Positions 8,978 to 18,333 of a DNA stretch of 64,000 nucleotides are shown here, piece by piece; within the stretch, counting starts at the first letter, position 1, and every line of letters begins with the position of its first letter. Location of the stretch: NCBI RefSeq assembly GCF_016406145.1, contig NZ_CP066306.1, forward strand, positions 2,914,001 to 2,978,000, given 5' to 3'. Made by a program: the position numbers and the translations under genes. This DNA is from Pseudomonas putida. Its GTDB lineage: Bacteria; Pseudomonadota; Gammaproteobacteria; Pseudomonadales; Pseudomonadaceae. The notes beneath the pieces are model-generated. The model made no database searches and was not told the DNA's origin. It saw nothing but the letters and a program-made list of their open reading frames with translations.

Positions 8978-10228
8978 ATGTCGGGTACAACAACAATGAA
9001 CCGCACTCGCTTCTCTTGCCTCACCTGGCTTGCCACGCTCGCCCTGCCCTTGCCGGCCTTGGCGGACTTCGTCGGCGACAGCCATGCGCGCCTGGAACTG
9101 CGCAACCACTACCTCAACCGCGACTTCCGCCAGAGCAATGCGCCGCAGGCCAAGGCCGAGGAATGGGGCCAAGGCTTTACTGCCCGCCTGGAATCGGGCT
9201 TCACCGAAGGCCCGGTAGGCGTCGGCGTGGATGCCATGGGCCAGTTGGGCGTCAAGCTCGACAGCAGCCGTGACCGCCGCAACACCGGCCTGCTGCCGTT
9301 TGGCCCGAACAGCCACGAGCCTGTCGATGACTACAGTGAGTTGGGCCTGACCGGTAAAGTGCGCGTGTCCAAGAGCACCCTGCGCCTGGGCACCTTGCAG
9401 CCGATTCTGCCGGTAGTGGTTTACAACGACACGCGACTGCTGGCGTCGACCTTCCAGGGCGGGCTGCTGACCAGCCAGGAACTCGACGGCCTGACCGTCA
9501 ACGCCGGACGCTTGACCAAGGCCAACCTGCGCGACTCTTCGGGCCGCGACGACATCGGCTACGGCGCCGCCAGCAGCGACCATCTGGACTTCGGTGGCGG
9601 CAGCTATGCCATTACCCCACAGACCAGCGTCAGCTACTACTACGCCAAGCTCGAAGACATCTACCGCCAGCAGTTTGTCGGCCTGGTCGACACCCGCCCG
9701 CTGGGCGAAGGCCTTAGCCTGCGTAGCGACCTGCGGTACTTCGACAGCCGCAATGATGGCGCCGAACGTGCCGGCAACATCGACAACCGCAACTTCAACG
9801 CCATGTTCACCCTCGGCGTCAGGGCACACAAATTCACCGCCACCTGGCAACAGATGTCCGGTGACAGCGCCTTCCCCTTCGTCAACGGCGGCGACCCGTT
9901 CACCGTGAACCTGGTGACCTACAACACCTTCACCCGTGCCGGGCTCGATTCGTGGCAGGTGCGCTATGACTACGATTTCGTTGCCATGGGCATTCCCGGC
10001 CTGAGTTTCATGACCCGTTACACCGACGGACGCCACGCCGAGACCGCGACCGTCAGCAACGGCCGTGAGCGCGAGCGCGATAGCGACCTCACCTATGTCA
10101 TCCAGAGCGGTCCGTTCAAAGACGTCAGCCTGCGCTGGCGCAATGTCACCTTCCGTTCCGGCAATGGCCTGACCAATGCCGTGGACGAAAACCGCCTGAT
10201 CATCGGCTACACCCTGGCGCTGTGGTAA
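8978..10228 (+). CDS. OprD-family outer-membrane porin of the paa cluster (PhaK-like)
   Basis: Outer-membrane beta-barrel of 416 residues with a signal peptide ending near 'LPLPALA-DFVGDSH' and the OprD pattern ('LELRNHYLNRDFR', closing 'RLIIGYTLALW' with a terminal aromatic). It corresponds to PhaK of P. putida, thought to admit phenylacetate across the outer membrane. A TTGAG at 8966-8970 supports ATG 8978; ATG 8996 is a possible shorter start (410 residues) without a visible ribosome site. The frame stays open upstream through paaL, which is a shadow. Confidence 0.9.
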   Translation: MSGTTTMNRTRFSCLTWLATLALPLPALADFVGDSHARLELRNHYLNRDFRQSNAPQAKAEEWGQGFTARLESGFTEGPVGVGVDAMGQLGVKLDSSRDRRNTGLLPFGPNSHEPVDDYSELGLTGKVRVSKSTLRLGTLQPILPVVVYNDTRLLASTFQGGLLTSQELDGLTVNAGRLTKANLRDSSGRDDIGYGAASSDHLDFGGGSYAITPQTSVSYYYAKLEDIYRQQFVGLVDTRPLGEGLSLRSDLRYFDSRNDGAERAGNIDNRNFNAMFTLGVRAHKFTATWQQMSGDSAFPFVNGGDPFTVNLVTYNTFTRAGLDSWQVRYDYDFVAMGIPGLSFMTRYTDGRHAETATVSNGRERERDSDLTYVIQSGPFKDVSLRWRNVTFRSGNGLTNAVDENRLIIGYTLALW

Positions 10229-10252
10229 CAGTGCCCTTCAAAGGAGAACAGC

Positions 10253-12304
10253 ATGTCTGACGCCCCAACCCTGCAGAGCTTCATTGCCGGCCGCTGGATC
10301 GGCCAGCACGGCGCCCAGGCCCTGCGCAGCGCCCTGGACGGTCATGTCCTGGCACACAGCCATGAAGAACGCCCGGACTTCGCCGAGGCAGTGGACTTTG
10401 CCCGCGCCCGAGGCGTGGCTGAACTGATGGCCATGGACTTCCAGCAGCGCGCCGCGCGGCTCAAAGCCCTGGCGCTGTACCTGGCTGAACGCAAGGAACA
10501 GCTTTACGCCCTGTCCCACCACAGTGGTGCCACCCGCGCTGACAGTTGGATCGACATCGAAGGCGGCAACGCCACGCTGTTCTCCTATGCTGGCATCGGC
10601 AGCCGCGAATTGCCTTCAGGCAACCTGGTACACGAAGGGCCGGCGATCCCGCTGGGAAAAAAGGGCCACTTTTCCGGTAGCCATATACTTGTGCCGCGTG
10701 CCGGTGTTGCCGTTCACATCAATGCCTTCAACTTCCCGATCTGGGGCATGCTGGAGAAGTTCGCCCCAACGTTCCTTGCCGGCATGCCATGCATCGTCAA
10801 GCCGGCGACTTCCACAAGCTACCTGACCGAAGCGGTGGTACGCCTGATGGATGCCTCTGGTCTGCTCCCCGCCGGCTGTCTGCAATTGGTGATCGGCAGC
10901 ACCGGTGACCTGCTCGACCGCTTGCAGGGCCAGGATGTGGTGACCTTCACCGGTTCTGCTGACACCGCGGCAAAACTGCGTGTCACGCCCAACCTGATCC
11001 GCAATTCGGTACCCTTCACCGCCGAGGCCGACTCGCTCAATTGCGCCATCCTCGGCCCTGACGTGAGCCCGGACAGTGAAGAGTTCGAGCTGTACCTCAA
11101 GGAAGTGGTGCGCGAGATGACCACCAAGGCCGGGCAAAAATGCACAGCCATCCGCCGTGCCATCGTTCCGGCCAAGCACCTGGATGCCGTGGCCACACGC
11201 CTGCGCGAGCGCCTGAGCAAGGTGGTGGTCGGCGACCCTTCATTGGACGGCGTTCGCATGGGGGCCCTGGCCTCTCATGACCAGCAACGCGATGTCGGCG
11301 AGCGTGTACGTGCCCTGCTTCAAAGCTGCGATCAGCTGTTCGGCGCCAGCGACGGTTTCGCCCCACGTGGCGAGAGCGTTGCCGAGGGTGCGTTCTTCGC
11401 CCCAACCCTGCTTCAGGCACGAGACCCGCATGCCGAAGGCGGCGCCCACGATATCGAGGCCTTTGGCCCGGTCAGCACGCTGATGGCCTACGATGACCTG
11501 GACGAAGCTCTGGTCTTGGCAGCTCGTGGCAAGGGCAGCCTGGTCGCGACGCTGGTCACGGCCGACCGCGCCGTGGCCGCCAAGGCGATCCCGACCGCTG
11601 CAGCCTGGCATGGCCGCCTGTTGGTACTCGACCGTGAAGCTGCGCAAGAATCCACCGGCCACGGCTCGCCGCTGCCGCAACTCAAGCACGGCGGCCCCGG
11701 CCGCGCGGGGGGCGGCGAGGAGCTGGGTGGCTTACGTGCGGTCAAGCATTACCTGCAACGTGCGGCGATACAGGGCTCGCCGAGTATGCTGACGGCAGTG
11801 ACCGGGGAATATGTACGCGGCGCCGAGGTAATCGAGAGCGAGGTACATCCCTTCCGCCGTCATTTCGACGAGCTGCGCATCGGCGAGTCGCTGCTGACCC
11901 ACCGCCGCACGGTCACCGAGGCCGATCTGGTGAATTTCGGTTGCCTGTCGGGCGATCACTTCTACATGCATTTCGACGAGATAGCCGCCAGGCAATCGCA
12001 GTTCGGCAAGCGCATCGCACATGGTTACTTCGTGCTTTCGGCGGCGGCCGGGCTGTTCGTCTCCCCGGGCGAAGGCCCGGTATTGGCCAACTACGGGCTG
12101 GATACCCTGCGTTTTATAACCCCGGTCGCCATTGGCGATACCATTCAGGCGCGCCTGACCTGCAAACGCAAGATCGACCAAGGCAAGACCAGCCCGTTGG
12201 GGCAGCCTCAGGGGGTGGTAGCTTGGGATGTAGAAGTCACCAACCAGTTGGGGGAGCTGGTGGCCAGTTACGACATCCTGACCTTGGTGCTGAAGCAGCC
12301 TTGA
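10253..12304 (+). CDS. paaZ: Bifunctional oxepin-CoA hydrolase / semialdehyde dehydrogenase PaaZ
   Basis: Fusion protein of 683 residues. Residues ~1-520 form an aldehyde dehydrogenase with Glu258 ('FTAEADSLN') and Cys297 ('GQKCTAI'); residues ~540-683 form an R-specific enoyl-CoA hydratase (MaoC-like) with the 'GDHFYMH' and 'RIAHGYFVLS' motifs. It opens oxepin-CoA and oxidises the resulting aldehyde to 3-oxo-5,6-dehydrosuberyl-CoA, the PaaJ substrate. AAAGGAG precedes the ATG. Last gene of the paa block. Confidence 0.95.
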   Translation: MSDAPTLQSFIAGRWIGQHGAQALRSALDGHVLAHSHEERPDFAEAVDFARARGVAELMAMDFQQRAARLKALALYLAERKEQLYALSHHSGATRADSWIDIEGGNATLFSYAGIGSRELPSGNLVHEGPAIPLGKKGHFSGSHILVPRAGVAVHINAFNFPIWGMLEKFAPTFLAGMPCIVKPATSTSYLTEAVVRLMDASGLLPAGCLQLVIGSTGDLLDRLQGQDVVTFTGSADTAAKLRVTPNLIRNSVPFTAEADSLNCAILGPDVSPDSEEFELYLKEVVREMTTKAGQKCTAIRRAIVPAKHLDAVATRLRERLSKVVVGDPSLDGVRMGALASHDQQRDVGERVRALLQSCDQLFGASDGFAPRGESVAEGAFFAPTLLQARDPHAEGGAHDIEAFGPVSTLMAYDDLDEALVLAARGKGSLVATLVTADRAVAAKAIPTAAAWHGRLLVLDREAAQESTGHGSPLPQLKHGGPGRAGGGEELGGLRAVKHYLQRAAIQGSPSMLTAVTGEYVRGAEVIESEVHPFRRHFDELRIGESLLTHRRTVTEADLVNFGCLSGDHFYMHFDEIAARQSQFGKRIAHGYFVLSAAAGLFVSPGEGPVLANYGLDTLRFITPVAIGDTIQARLTCKRKIDQGKTSPLGQPQGVVAWDVEVTNQLGELVASYDILTLVLKQP

Positions 12305-12459
12305 GCGATGGTTTTGACTGCACCGGCAATTGCTCCGCAGCCAACAAGGCAGGTCGCGCCCATGGGCAATGACCCATTGGTCGGTATTTTCAGGACGCAG
12401 GCTGATCATCCGTAGCTCGATCACACTCCAAACTGCATCTGACGCCAAGGAGAACCGTG

Positions 12460-12630
12460 ATGAGCCAACTAATGAAAATGGGTGGCGGTAACGTCCAGGA
12501 TGACTGGCCTGAACTGGATCCGGGCCAGCCCGACGATCGGGTGGACGACCCGGATGCTGACCCGAATGTCACCGACGATGAGGAGAATCGCCCAGGGGTA
12601 CCAGCAAGCGATCCCGAGTCAGGCGCTTGA
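12460..12630 (+). CDS. Small acidic hypothetical protein
   Basis: An open frame of 56 codons begins at ATG 12460 with a strong AAGGAGA site at 12447-12453. The product is very acidic, with many Asp and Pro ('QPDDRVDDPDADPN') and no hydrophobic core, so it is probably disordered. A clear rho-independent terminator follows, which supports a real, independently expressed gene. No family recognised; function unknown. Confidence 0.7.
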   Translation: MSQLMKMGGGNVQDDWPELDPGQPDDRVDDPDADPNVTDDEENRPGVPASDPESGA

Positions 12631-12636
12631 CTATAG

Positions 12637-12662
12637 GGAGCGGGCGAAAGCCCGCTCCTTTT
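12637..12662 (+). terminator. Rho-independent terminator after the small acidic gene
   Basis: Perfect 9-bp stem GGAGCGGGC / GCCCGCTCC with a GAAA tetraloop, followed by TTTT. It lies six bases after the upstream stop and just before the end of the converging gene at 12,666. Confidence 0.9.
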
Positions 12663-12665
12663 CCC

Positions 12666-12935
12666 TCAACTGCTAATCGCAGAGTCACTGACCGGCTGGT
12701 TGGGTTTCCCCCCGGACAGCCGCCAACTCACTGCGGTAATCCCATAGCGCTCAGCCATTGGCTTGCTGACTTTCTTGATTTTTTCGCGGCCAAACTTAGG
12801 AATGATGCCAATACCCGCATCACAACTGGCCCAGTGCCAGGCTTCGGTGTTATCCATCCGCTCCATGCGGATAATGAAACTGCGTGGCTCGCCATGCAGT
12901 TGGTAGTCAATGATGTACAGCTGGGGGTTAGGCAT
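12666..12935 (-). CDS. DUF6555-like small hypothetical protein
   Basis: Protein of 89 residues ('MPNPQLYIIDYQLHGEPRSF', 'WASCDAGIGIIPKFGR'), resembling a family of short Pseudomonas proteins that I recall as DUF6555. No membrane segment or catalytic motif seen. The ATG at 12,935 is used; a GTG one codon upstream is equally close to the GGAGG site. Function unknown. Confidence 0.75.
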   Translation of the reverse strand: MPNPQLYIIDYQLHGEPRSFIIRMERMDNTEAWHWASCDAGIGIIPKFGREKIKKVSKPMAERYGITAVSWRLSGGKPNQPVSDSAISS

Positions 12936-13036
12936 CACGGGGCCCTCCTCTTCTCCATGGATGACTCATTCATTGAGTGATGCCCGCCAGGAAAGATTCA
13001 AAATAATTGTCCAACAATTCCCCTCTGCGACACCCC

Positions 13037-14227
13037 TCAAGGCAACGGGTCGGGTGCAGCGCCAGGTACCAGGATCACCTTGCGGCAGCGCTCCTGCTGC
13101 TCATCGAACATTTCGTAGCCTCGCGCGGCATCTTCCAGCGCCAGCCGGTGAGTGATGATCGCTTGCGGGTTGAGCCGGCCTGCCTCGATGTGTTCGAGCA
13201 ACTCCGGCAGGTAGCGATGGACGTGCGTCTGGCCCATGCGGAAAGTCAGGCCCTTGTCGAATGCGTCGCCGAACAGGAAGCCGTGAATGAAACCGGCATA
13301 GACCCCCGGCACGCTTACCACGCCACCACGGCGAACCGCAGCGATGCTCTGGCGTAAAGCCTTACCGCTGCTACCTTCGAGTTTAAGAGCAGTCAGCACG
13401 GTTTCGGTGGTGCTGCCTTTGGCTTCGAAGCCCACGGCATCGATCACTGCATCGACGCCCCGCATGCCGCGCGTCTGGCGAATGATGGTGTCGGCAGGAT
13501 CGTCGTCGTGGGCAAAGTCGATAGGAATTACGCCGTAGGCCTGATGGGCATAGTCCAGGCGATAGCCGCATTCATCGACCATGAAAATCTGCTCTACCCC
13601 CAGCATTCTTGCACAGGCCGCTGACAGCAGCCCGACCGGCCCTGCGCCATAGATAGCCAGCGATGCGCCCTGCCCGACTTCTGCGTTGAGCACCGCCTGC
13701 CAGGCGGTGGGCAGGATATCAGACAGGAACAGCAGCTGATCATCGGCCAGGTGCCCCGGTACCTTGAACGGCCCGGTGTTGCCTTTGGGAACGCGTACGT
13801 AGTCGGCCTGGCCACCTGGCACCCCTCCGTACAGGTGGCTGTAGCCGAACAAGGCTGCACCCGGCGGGATAACCTTCTTGTTGAGAATCGCCCCGGGGCC
13901 CGTATTGGTGGTTTCACAGGCCGCGAACAGCTGGTGCTGGCAGAAGAAGCAGTCGCCGCACGCGATCACGAACGGGATCACCACCCGGTCACCGGGGCGC
14001 ACGGCTGTCACTGCGCTACCAACGTCTTCGACGATCCCCATGAACTCGTGGCCAAGGATATCGCCCGTCTCGACCAAAGGGATCTTGCCGCGATACAAGT
14101 GCAAGTCTGAGCCGCAGATGGCCGTGGCGGTCACACGCAGAAGGATATCGTCATCTTCCTGCAGCTCCGGCTCGGGTACGTTGTCAACACGGACATCGCC
14201 AGCGCCGTGATAGGTCAAAGCGCGCAT
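13037..14227 (-). CDS. Zinc-dependent alcohol dehydrogenase family protein
   Basis: Medium-chain dehydrogenase of 396 residues. Catalytic zinc ligands are visible in 'CGSDLHLY' (Cys38) and 'GHEFMG'; the structural zinc lobe is '[15 protein letters not shown]'; the NAD-binding site is '[12 protein letters not shown]'. It resembles the formaldehyde-dehydrogenase/threonine-dehydrogenase-like branch found in stress loci. Transcribed alone or with the KGG gene at 14,300. The substrate cannot be read from the sequence. Confidence 0.85.
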   Translation of the reverse strand: MRALTYHGAGDVRVDNVPEPELQEDDDILLRVTATAICGSDLHLYRGKIPLVETGDILGHEFMGIVEDVGSAVTAVRPGDRVVIPFVIACGDCFFCQHQLFAACETTNTGPGAILNKKVIPPGAALFGYSHLYGGVPGGQADYVRVPKGNTGPFKVPGHLADDQLLFLSDILPTAWQAVLNAEVGQGASLAIYGAGPVGLLSAACARMLGVEQIFMVDECGYRLDYAHQAYGVIPIDFAHDDDPADTIIRQTRGMRGVDAVIDAVGFEAKGSTTETVLTALKLEGSSGKALRQSIAAVRRGGVVSVPGVYAGFIHGFLFGDAFDKGLTFRMGQTHVHRYLPELLEHIEAGRLNPQAIITHRLALEDAARGYEMFDEQQERCRKVILVPGAAPDPLP

Positions 14228-14299
14228 GCTTGAGTCTCCCTACGAGGACATGGGACGAGGCCGCTGGCAATGCCGACAGGCCTCGGCTAACGCGTCTGT

Positions 14300-14512
14300 T
14301 CAACTAGGCTGGCGGCCTCCACCATGGCTGTTCTGCCCGCCCTTGCGGCCAGCTTGCGAGGCACGCTCTCTGTCATTGGCAAAGTTGCCACCCGACGCCT
14401 GCCCGCCCTTCTGGCCGGCACGGGATGCCCGTTCGCGGTCATTGGCAAAGTTGCCCGGGTTGGTTTCCTTGGTGCCGCCTCGTTGTCCAGTCCGCTCTTG
14501 ATCACGAGCCAT
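14300..14512 (-). CDS. KGG-repeat stress-induced protein
   Basis: Protein of 70 residues made of two copies of the pattern GNFANDRERAS-(R/Q)AG-(Q/R)KGGQ, the stress-induced KGG repeat (YciG/GsiB type). Very hydrophilic and glycine-rich; members are typically made in stationary phase or osmotic stress. The ATG at 14,512 has AAGGAGA at good spacing; the 16-residue upstream extension was rejected. A paralogue lies at 30,704-30,922. Confidence 0.88.
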   Translation of the reverse strand: MARDQERTGQRGGTKETNPGNFANDRERASRAGQKGGQASGGNFANDRERASQAGRKGGQNSHGGGRQPS

Positions 14513-14681
14513 GTCGTTTCTCCTTGCGATGGGATGGTTGGACGCATGAATCTTTGCCATGCCCTGTTTCCGAGCCGCCGATGCGCACGAATGCTCAATT
14601 CAATCGTGGGCAGCCGACCGGTGGCACGAAAAACCGCCCGGGAAAATGTTTGCGCGCTCCCTGATGCCGGTGCTGTGAGCT

Positions 14682-15233
14682 TTACGCATGCACACTCCAC
14701 TGTGTGACTTGTGCCTCGATCGGCATTTCATCGACGGCATGGATCAGGCCGCTCCCCAGTGCCTCCTGAGGATCCAGTATTCGCGGGTCAGCCATCAGGT
14801 AGCGCTGCACATCCAATACTTCGGCGCTGCCAGCGGTTCTTTCGGCAACGATCTGGGCATACAGCCGCAAATCATAATCAAGACTCATCGCATACTCGGC
14901 CATACGCGCGTGGTCGACCGCGCCATGCAGCGTCCAGTGAAACGGGTGAAACAGGAACTTGCTCATGGCGCAGGCGGTACGGTGCTCACCCGCCAGAAAC
15001 AGGATGTTGCCCATCGATTCGACTGTGCCAAGGTTGTGCGTGTGCACGGGTACAGGCAAGGCGCGCAGAAAGTTGTACAAGGTAAACCCATAACTGCATT
15101 CGCCGCCCATCGTGGCGATATTCAACTGAAGTAGATCGGCCCCCTGTTGCATCACCTTGGAGCAGGTACTGATCAGGTTGCCGCAGGTGGATGAGTTGAT
15201 CGGGCCGGTGAAGTGAATGATGTGTCGGGCCAT
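14682..15233 (-). CDS. ClpP-like serine peptidase (solo)
   Basis: Protein of 183 residues with the ClpP/crotonase fold. The nucleophile region is 'GTVESMGNILFLAG' (Ser in SMG) and the histidine region is 'KFLFHPFHW', matching ClpP's SMGA and IHQP motifs; an Asp follows near 'EVLDVQRYL'. No ClpX/ClpA-type ATPase is adjacent, and sequence divergence from housekeeping ClpP is large, so it is an accessory paralogue. It lies in a stress-gene neighbourhood. Substrate unknown. Confidence 0.8.
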   Translation of the reverse strand: MARHIIHFTGPINSSTCGNLISTCSKVMQQGADLLQLNIATMGGECSYGFTLYNFLRALPVPVHTHNLGTVESMGNILFLAGEHRTACAMSKFLFHPFHWTLHGAVDHARMAEYAMSLDYDLRLYAQIVAERTAGSAEVLDVQRYLMADPRILDPQEALGSGLIHAVDEMPIEAQVTQWSVHA

Positions 15234-15434
15234 GCTTACCTCCAGATTGGCGGGTCATTGCCGTATGTCGAACAGGCCTCCCATCGCAACATATTGGTCA
15301 GGTCTGGTTTTCGGTGGAAACGTGTGCGGGTGCAAAGTTCCCTGGCCAGGGCCAGGTCGCCACTGATCAACCATCCTGAACCGTTTGTGGTCGTTGCGTG
15401 TCGCTAGTGAAGGGACAGCAATGAGGACCACAGT

Positions 15435-16352
15435 GTGAGCGAGATCCGCATCGGCATATCCGGATGGCGCTATGGCCCCTGGCGCAAGGACTTCTACCCC
15501 AAGGGGCTGCGGCAGGATAACGAACTGGCATTTGCCTCGCGCGCCGTGAACAGCATAGAAATAAACGGGTCGTTCTATAGCCTGCAAACACCGGAACGCT
15601 ATGAGCGCTGGCGGGACGATACGCCGGAAGACTTCGTCTTTTCAGTCAAAGGGCCCCGCTATATCACGCATGGGCGGCGCCTCAAGGACATCGAAGAGCC
15701 GCTGGCTAACTTCTTTGCATCTGGCCTTTTATCGCTGGGCGATAAGCTGGGGCCGGTTCTGTGGCAGTTCCCGCCGAACATGAAATTCGATGAGGATCGC
15801 TTCGAGCGCTTCCTCGCGCTATTGCCTCACGACCGCCAGGCGGCGAGCGCCTGTGCCCGCAACTGCGCGGAGCGTTTACGGGGCAATGGCGGGACGGCCA
15901 TCGACGGCAATGCACGCATTCGCCACGCAGTGGAAATACGTAATGAGAGCTTTCTGTGCGAGGCGTTCGTCCGGATGCTGCGCAAGTACCGGGTGGCGCT
16001 CGTGGTCGCCGACAGCGCGGGCAAGTGGCCCTATGTCGAAGATGTGACCGCCGACTTCGTCTACCTGCGTCTGCACGGCGATGTCGAGCTTTACAGCAGC
16101 GGATATACAGCCCGCGCATTGCGCCGCTGGAAGCAGCGTATCGAATGCTGGAGCCGCGGCGCACAACCAGACGATGCCCACCTGATCATCGATCAGCCGC
16201 CACCTCGGCGTGCCTCACGGGATATCTATTGCTACTTCGATAACGACCAGAAGGTACATGCCCCATACGACGCACGCCGTCTACTGGACAAAATGGATCT
16301 GAATGGCCACTTGGTGACAGAACCGGGTGTCACACCGCAGGTGGAATTGTGA
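15435..16352 (+). CDS. DUF72 (YecE-like) protein
   Basis: Protein of 305 residues with the DUF72 TIM-barrel start 'RIGISGWRYGPWRKDFYPKG' and the 'NSIEINGSFYSLQTPE' segment; biochemical function of the family is not established. GTG start at 15,435 with ATGAGGA upstream. First gene of a coupled operon: its stop overlaps the next GTG in a GTGA junction. Confidence 0.88.
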   Translation: MSEIRIGISGWRYGPWRKDFYPKGLRQDNELAFASRAVNSIEINGSFYSLQTPERYERWRDDTPEDFVFSVKGPRYITHGRRLKDIEEPLANFFASGLLSLGDKLGPVLWQFPPNMKFDEDRFERFLALLPHDRQAASACARNCAERLRGNGGTAIDGNARIRHAVEIRNESFLCEAFVRMLRKYRVALVVADSAGKWPYVEDVTADFVYLRLHGDVELYSSGYTARALRRWKQRIECWSRGAQPDDAHLIIDQPPPRRASRDIYCYFDNDQKVHAPYDARRLLDKMDLNGHLVTEPGVTPQVEL

Positions 16353-17134
16353 ACAAGACACTGCAAACGCCTGCCAGCATCATCGACCGGGTCACGGCGG
16401 TACATCGTCTCAATGTATTGACGATCAACGTACACAAAGGCTTCACCGCGCTGAACCGGCGTTTCATCCTGCCCGAATTGCGCGAGGCGGTACGTGCCAC
16501 CGATGCCGACCTTGTGTTCCTGCAGGAGGTCCATGGCAGCCATGAGCACCACGCCTTGCGCCATCCCGCGTGGCCCGAAACCCCGCAATATGAATTCCTG
16601 GCCGACAGCATGTGGCCGCAGTTCGCCTACGGCCGTAATGCCATTTACCCGCACGGTGATCATGGCAACGCGCTGCTGTCGAAATTCCCTATCGTCGAGC
16701 ACCGCAACCTCGATGTATCGATCCATGGCAACGAACAGCGCGGCTTGCTGCACTGCCGTCTGGACGTGCCAGGCCACGAATCGGTTCATGCAGTCTGCGT
16801 GCATCTGGGGTTGCGTGAAGCCCATCGGCAGCGCCAGGTAAGCCTGCTGTTCGACTTGCTCGACAGCTTGCCTGCCGAAGCGCCTGTGATTGTCGCCGGG
16901 GACTTCAACGACTGGCGCCTGAAAGCCGATGCCGTGCTCTCGCAACGCCTGGTAGAAGCGTTCGGTGAGCATTTTGGTAGCCCGGCCCGCAGTTTCCCGG
17001 CGCGCCTGCCGCTGCTGCGGTTGGACCGTATCTACTTGCGCAATGCCAAACCGAGCAAAGCGCAAGTGCTGTCCCATTATCCCTGGTCACACTTGTCTGA
17101 CCATGCACCGTTGGCTGCGGAGATCAATCTGTGA
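16349..17134 (+). CDS. Endonuclease/exonuclease/phosphatase-family protein (YbhP-like)
   Basis: Protein of 261 residues with the EEP fold: 'LTINVHKGF', 'LVFLQEVHGS', 'VIVAGDFNDWR' and C-terminal 'HLSDHAPLAAEI', which hold the metal and catalytic Asn/Glu/Asp/His residues. Together with the next two genes it matches the E. coli ybhP-clsB-ybhN arrangement. The partner substrate is unknown; a lipid-phosphoesterase role is suggested by the context only. GTG start. Confidence 0.87.
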   Translation: MNKTLQTPASIIDRVTAVHRLNVLTINVHKGFTALNRRFILPELREAVRATDADLVFLQEVHGSHEHHALRHPAWPETPQYEFLADSMWPQFAYGRNAIYPHGDHGNALLSKFPIVEHRNLDVSIHGNEQRGLLHCRLDVPGHESVHAVCVHLGLREAHRQRQVSLLFDLLDSLPAEAPVIVAGDFNDWRLKADAVLSQRLVEAFGEHFGSPARSFPARLPLLRLDRIYLRNAKPSKAQVLSHYPWSHLSDHAPLAAEINL

Positions 17135-18333
17135 ACAAACCTTGGGTGGAGGGCAACAGCGTCGAGCTGTTGATCAATGGAGAAGGCTATTACCCGCGTG
17201 TATTCGAGGCCATGGCCCAGGCGCGCGAAGAAATCCTGCTGGAAACGTTCATCATCTTCGACGATAAGGTCGGCCAGCAGCTGCAGCGCGTTCTGATCGA
17301 TGCGGCGCGCCGCGGCGTACGGGTGGAACTGGCGGTGGATGGGTACGGCACAGCCGACCTGCCGGATGCCTTCATTTCGGCCATGACCGAAGCGGGTGTG
17401 CGTTTTCACGCTTTCGACCCGCAACCGCGGGTGGCCGGCATGCGGACCAACCTCTTCCGGCGCCTGCACCGCAAGATCGTCGTGGTAGATGGCGAGCGGG
17501 CGTTCATTGGCGGGATCAACTACAGCGCCGATCACCTGGGCGATTATGGCCCGATGGCCAAGCAGGACTATGCGGTGGAAGTGCGTGGCCCGGTGGTGGC
17601 GCAGGTGCACGCCTCCAGCCGACGGCTGATGGCTCCGGTGCTCGAACAGCCCAGTGAGGTACAGCCGCTCACCCAGCCCGCCGGCCAGGTAAGCGCCGTG
17701 CTGGTCGAGCGGGACAACACGCGCCACCGTAGCGATATCGAGGCCTGTTACCTGCAGGCCGTGCGTTCTGCCCGTCAACGCATCGTGGTTGCCAATGCTT
17801 ACTTCTTCCCCGGTTACCGCCTGTTGCGCGAGTTACGCAATGCAGCGCGCCGTGGGGTGCAGGTAACCCTGATCCTGCAGGGTCAGCCGGACATGCGCTG
17901 GGTACGTGCGCTGTCGAGACTGTTGTACAACTACCTGTTGCGCGACGGCGTGCATATTCACGAGTACTGCCAGCGTCCTCTGCACGGCAAAGTGGCGCTG
18001 GTGGACGATGAATGGTCGACGGTAGGCTCCAGCAACCTCGACCCGCTGAGCCTGTCGTTCAATCTTGAGGCCAACCTGCTCATCCGTGATCGGGCGTTCA
18101 ACCAACATCTGTACCAACACCTGGCCTCGCTCGCCAGTGACCAATGCAAGGCGGTGACACTGGAGCGGATGATCCGCGGCTATTGGTGGCGGGCGCCGCT
18201 GATTTTCATCGGTTTTCACCTGACCCGCTACTTCCCGCGCATTGCCGGCTGGTTCCCGGCGCACCGGCAACGCCTGAAATCTGTCCAGCCTGAAGTGCAG
18301 GCCCAGGGCGACCTTCACGAGGGCAATACCTGA
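17131..18333 (+). CDS. clsB: Cardiolipin synthase ClsB (phospholipase D family)
   Basis: Protein of 400 residues with two HKD motifs: 'RLHRKIVVVDGERAFIGG' and 'PLHGKVALVDDEWSTVGSSN'. There is no N-terminal membrane hairpin, as in ClsB rather than ClsA. The family makes cardiolipin or phosphatidylglycerol by phosphatidyl transfer at the inner membrane. GTG start in GTGA overlap with the EEP gene; the stop overlaps the next ATG. Confidence 0.9.
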   Translation: MNKPWVEGNSVELLINGEGYYPRVFEAMAQAREEILLETFIIFDDKVGQQLQRVLIDAARRGVRVELAVDGYGTADLPDAFISAMTEAGVRFHAFDPQPRVAGMRTNLFRRLHRKIVVVDGERAFIGGINYSADHLGDYGPMAKQDYAVEVRGPVVAQVHASSRRLMAPVLEQPSEVQPLTQPAGQVSAVLVERDNTRHRSDIEACYLQAVRSARQRIVVANAYFFPGYRLLRELRNAARRGVQVTLILQGQPDMRWVRALSRLLYNYLLRDGVHIHEYCQRPLHGKVALVDDEWSTVGSSNLDPLSLSFNLEANLLIRDRAFNQHLYQHLASLASDQCKAVTLERMIRGYWWRAPLIFIGFHLTRYFPRIAGWFPAHRQRLKSVQPEVQAQGDLHEGNT

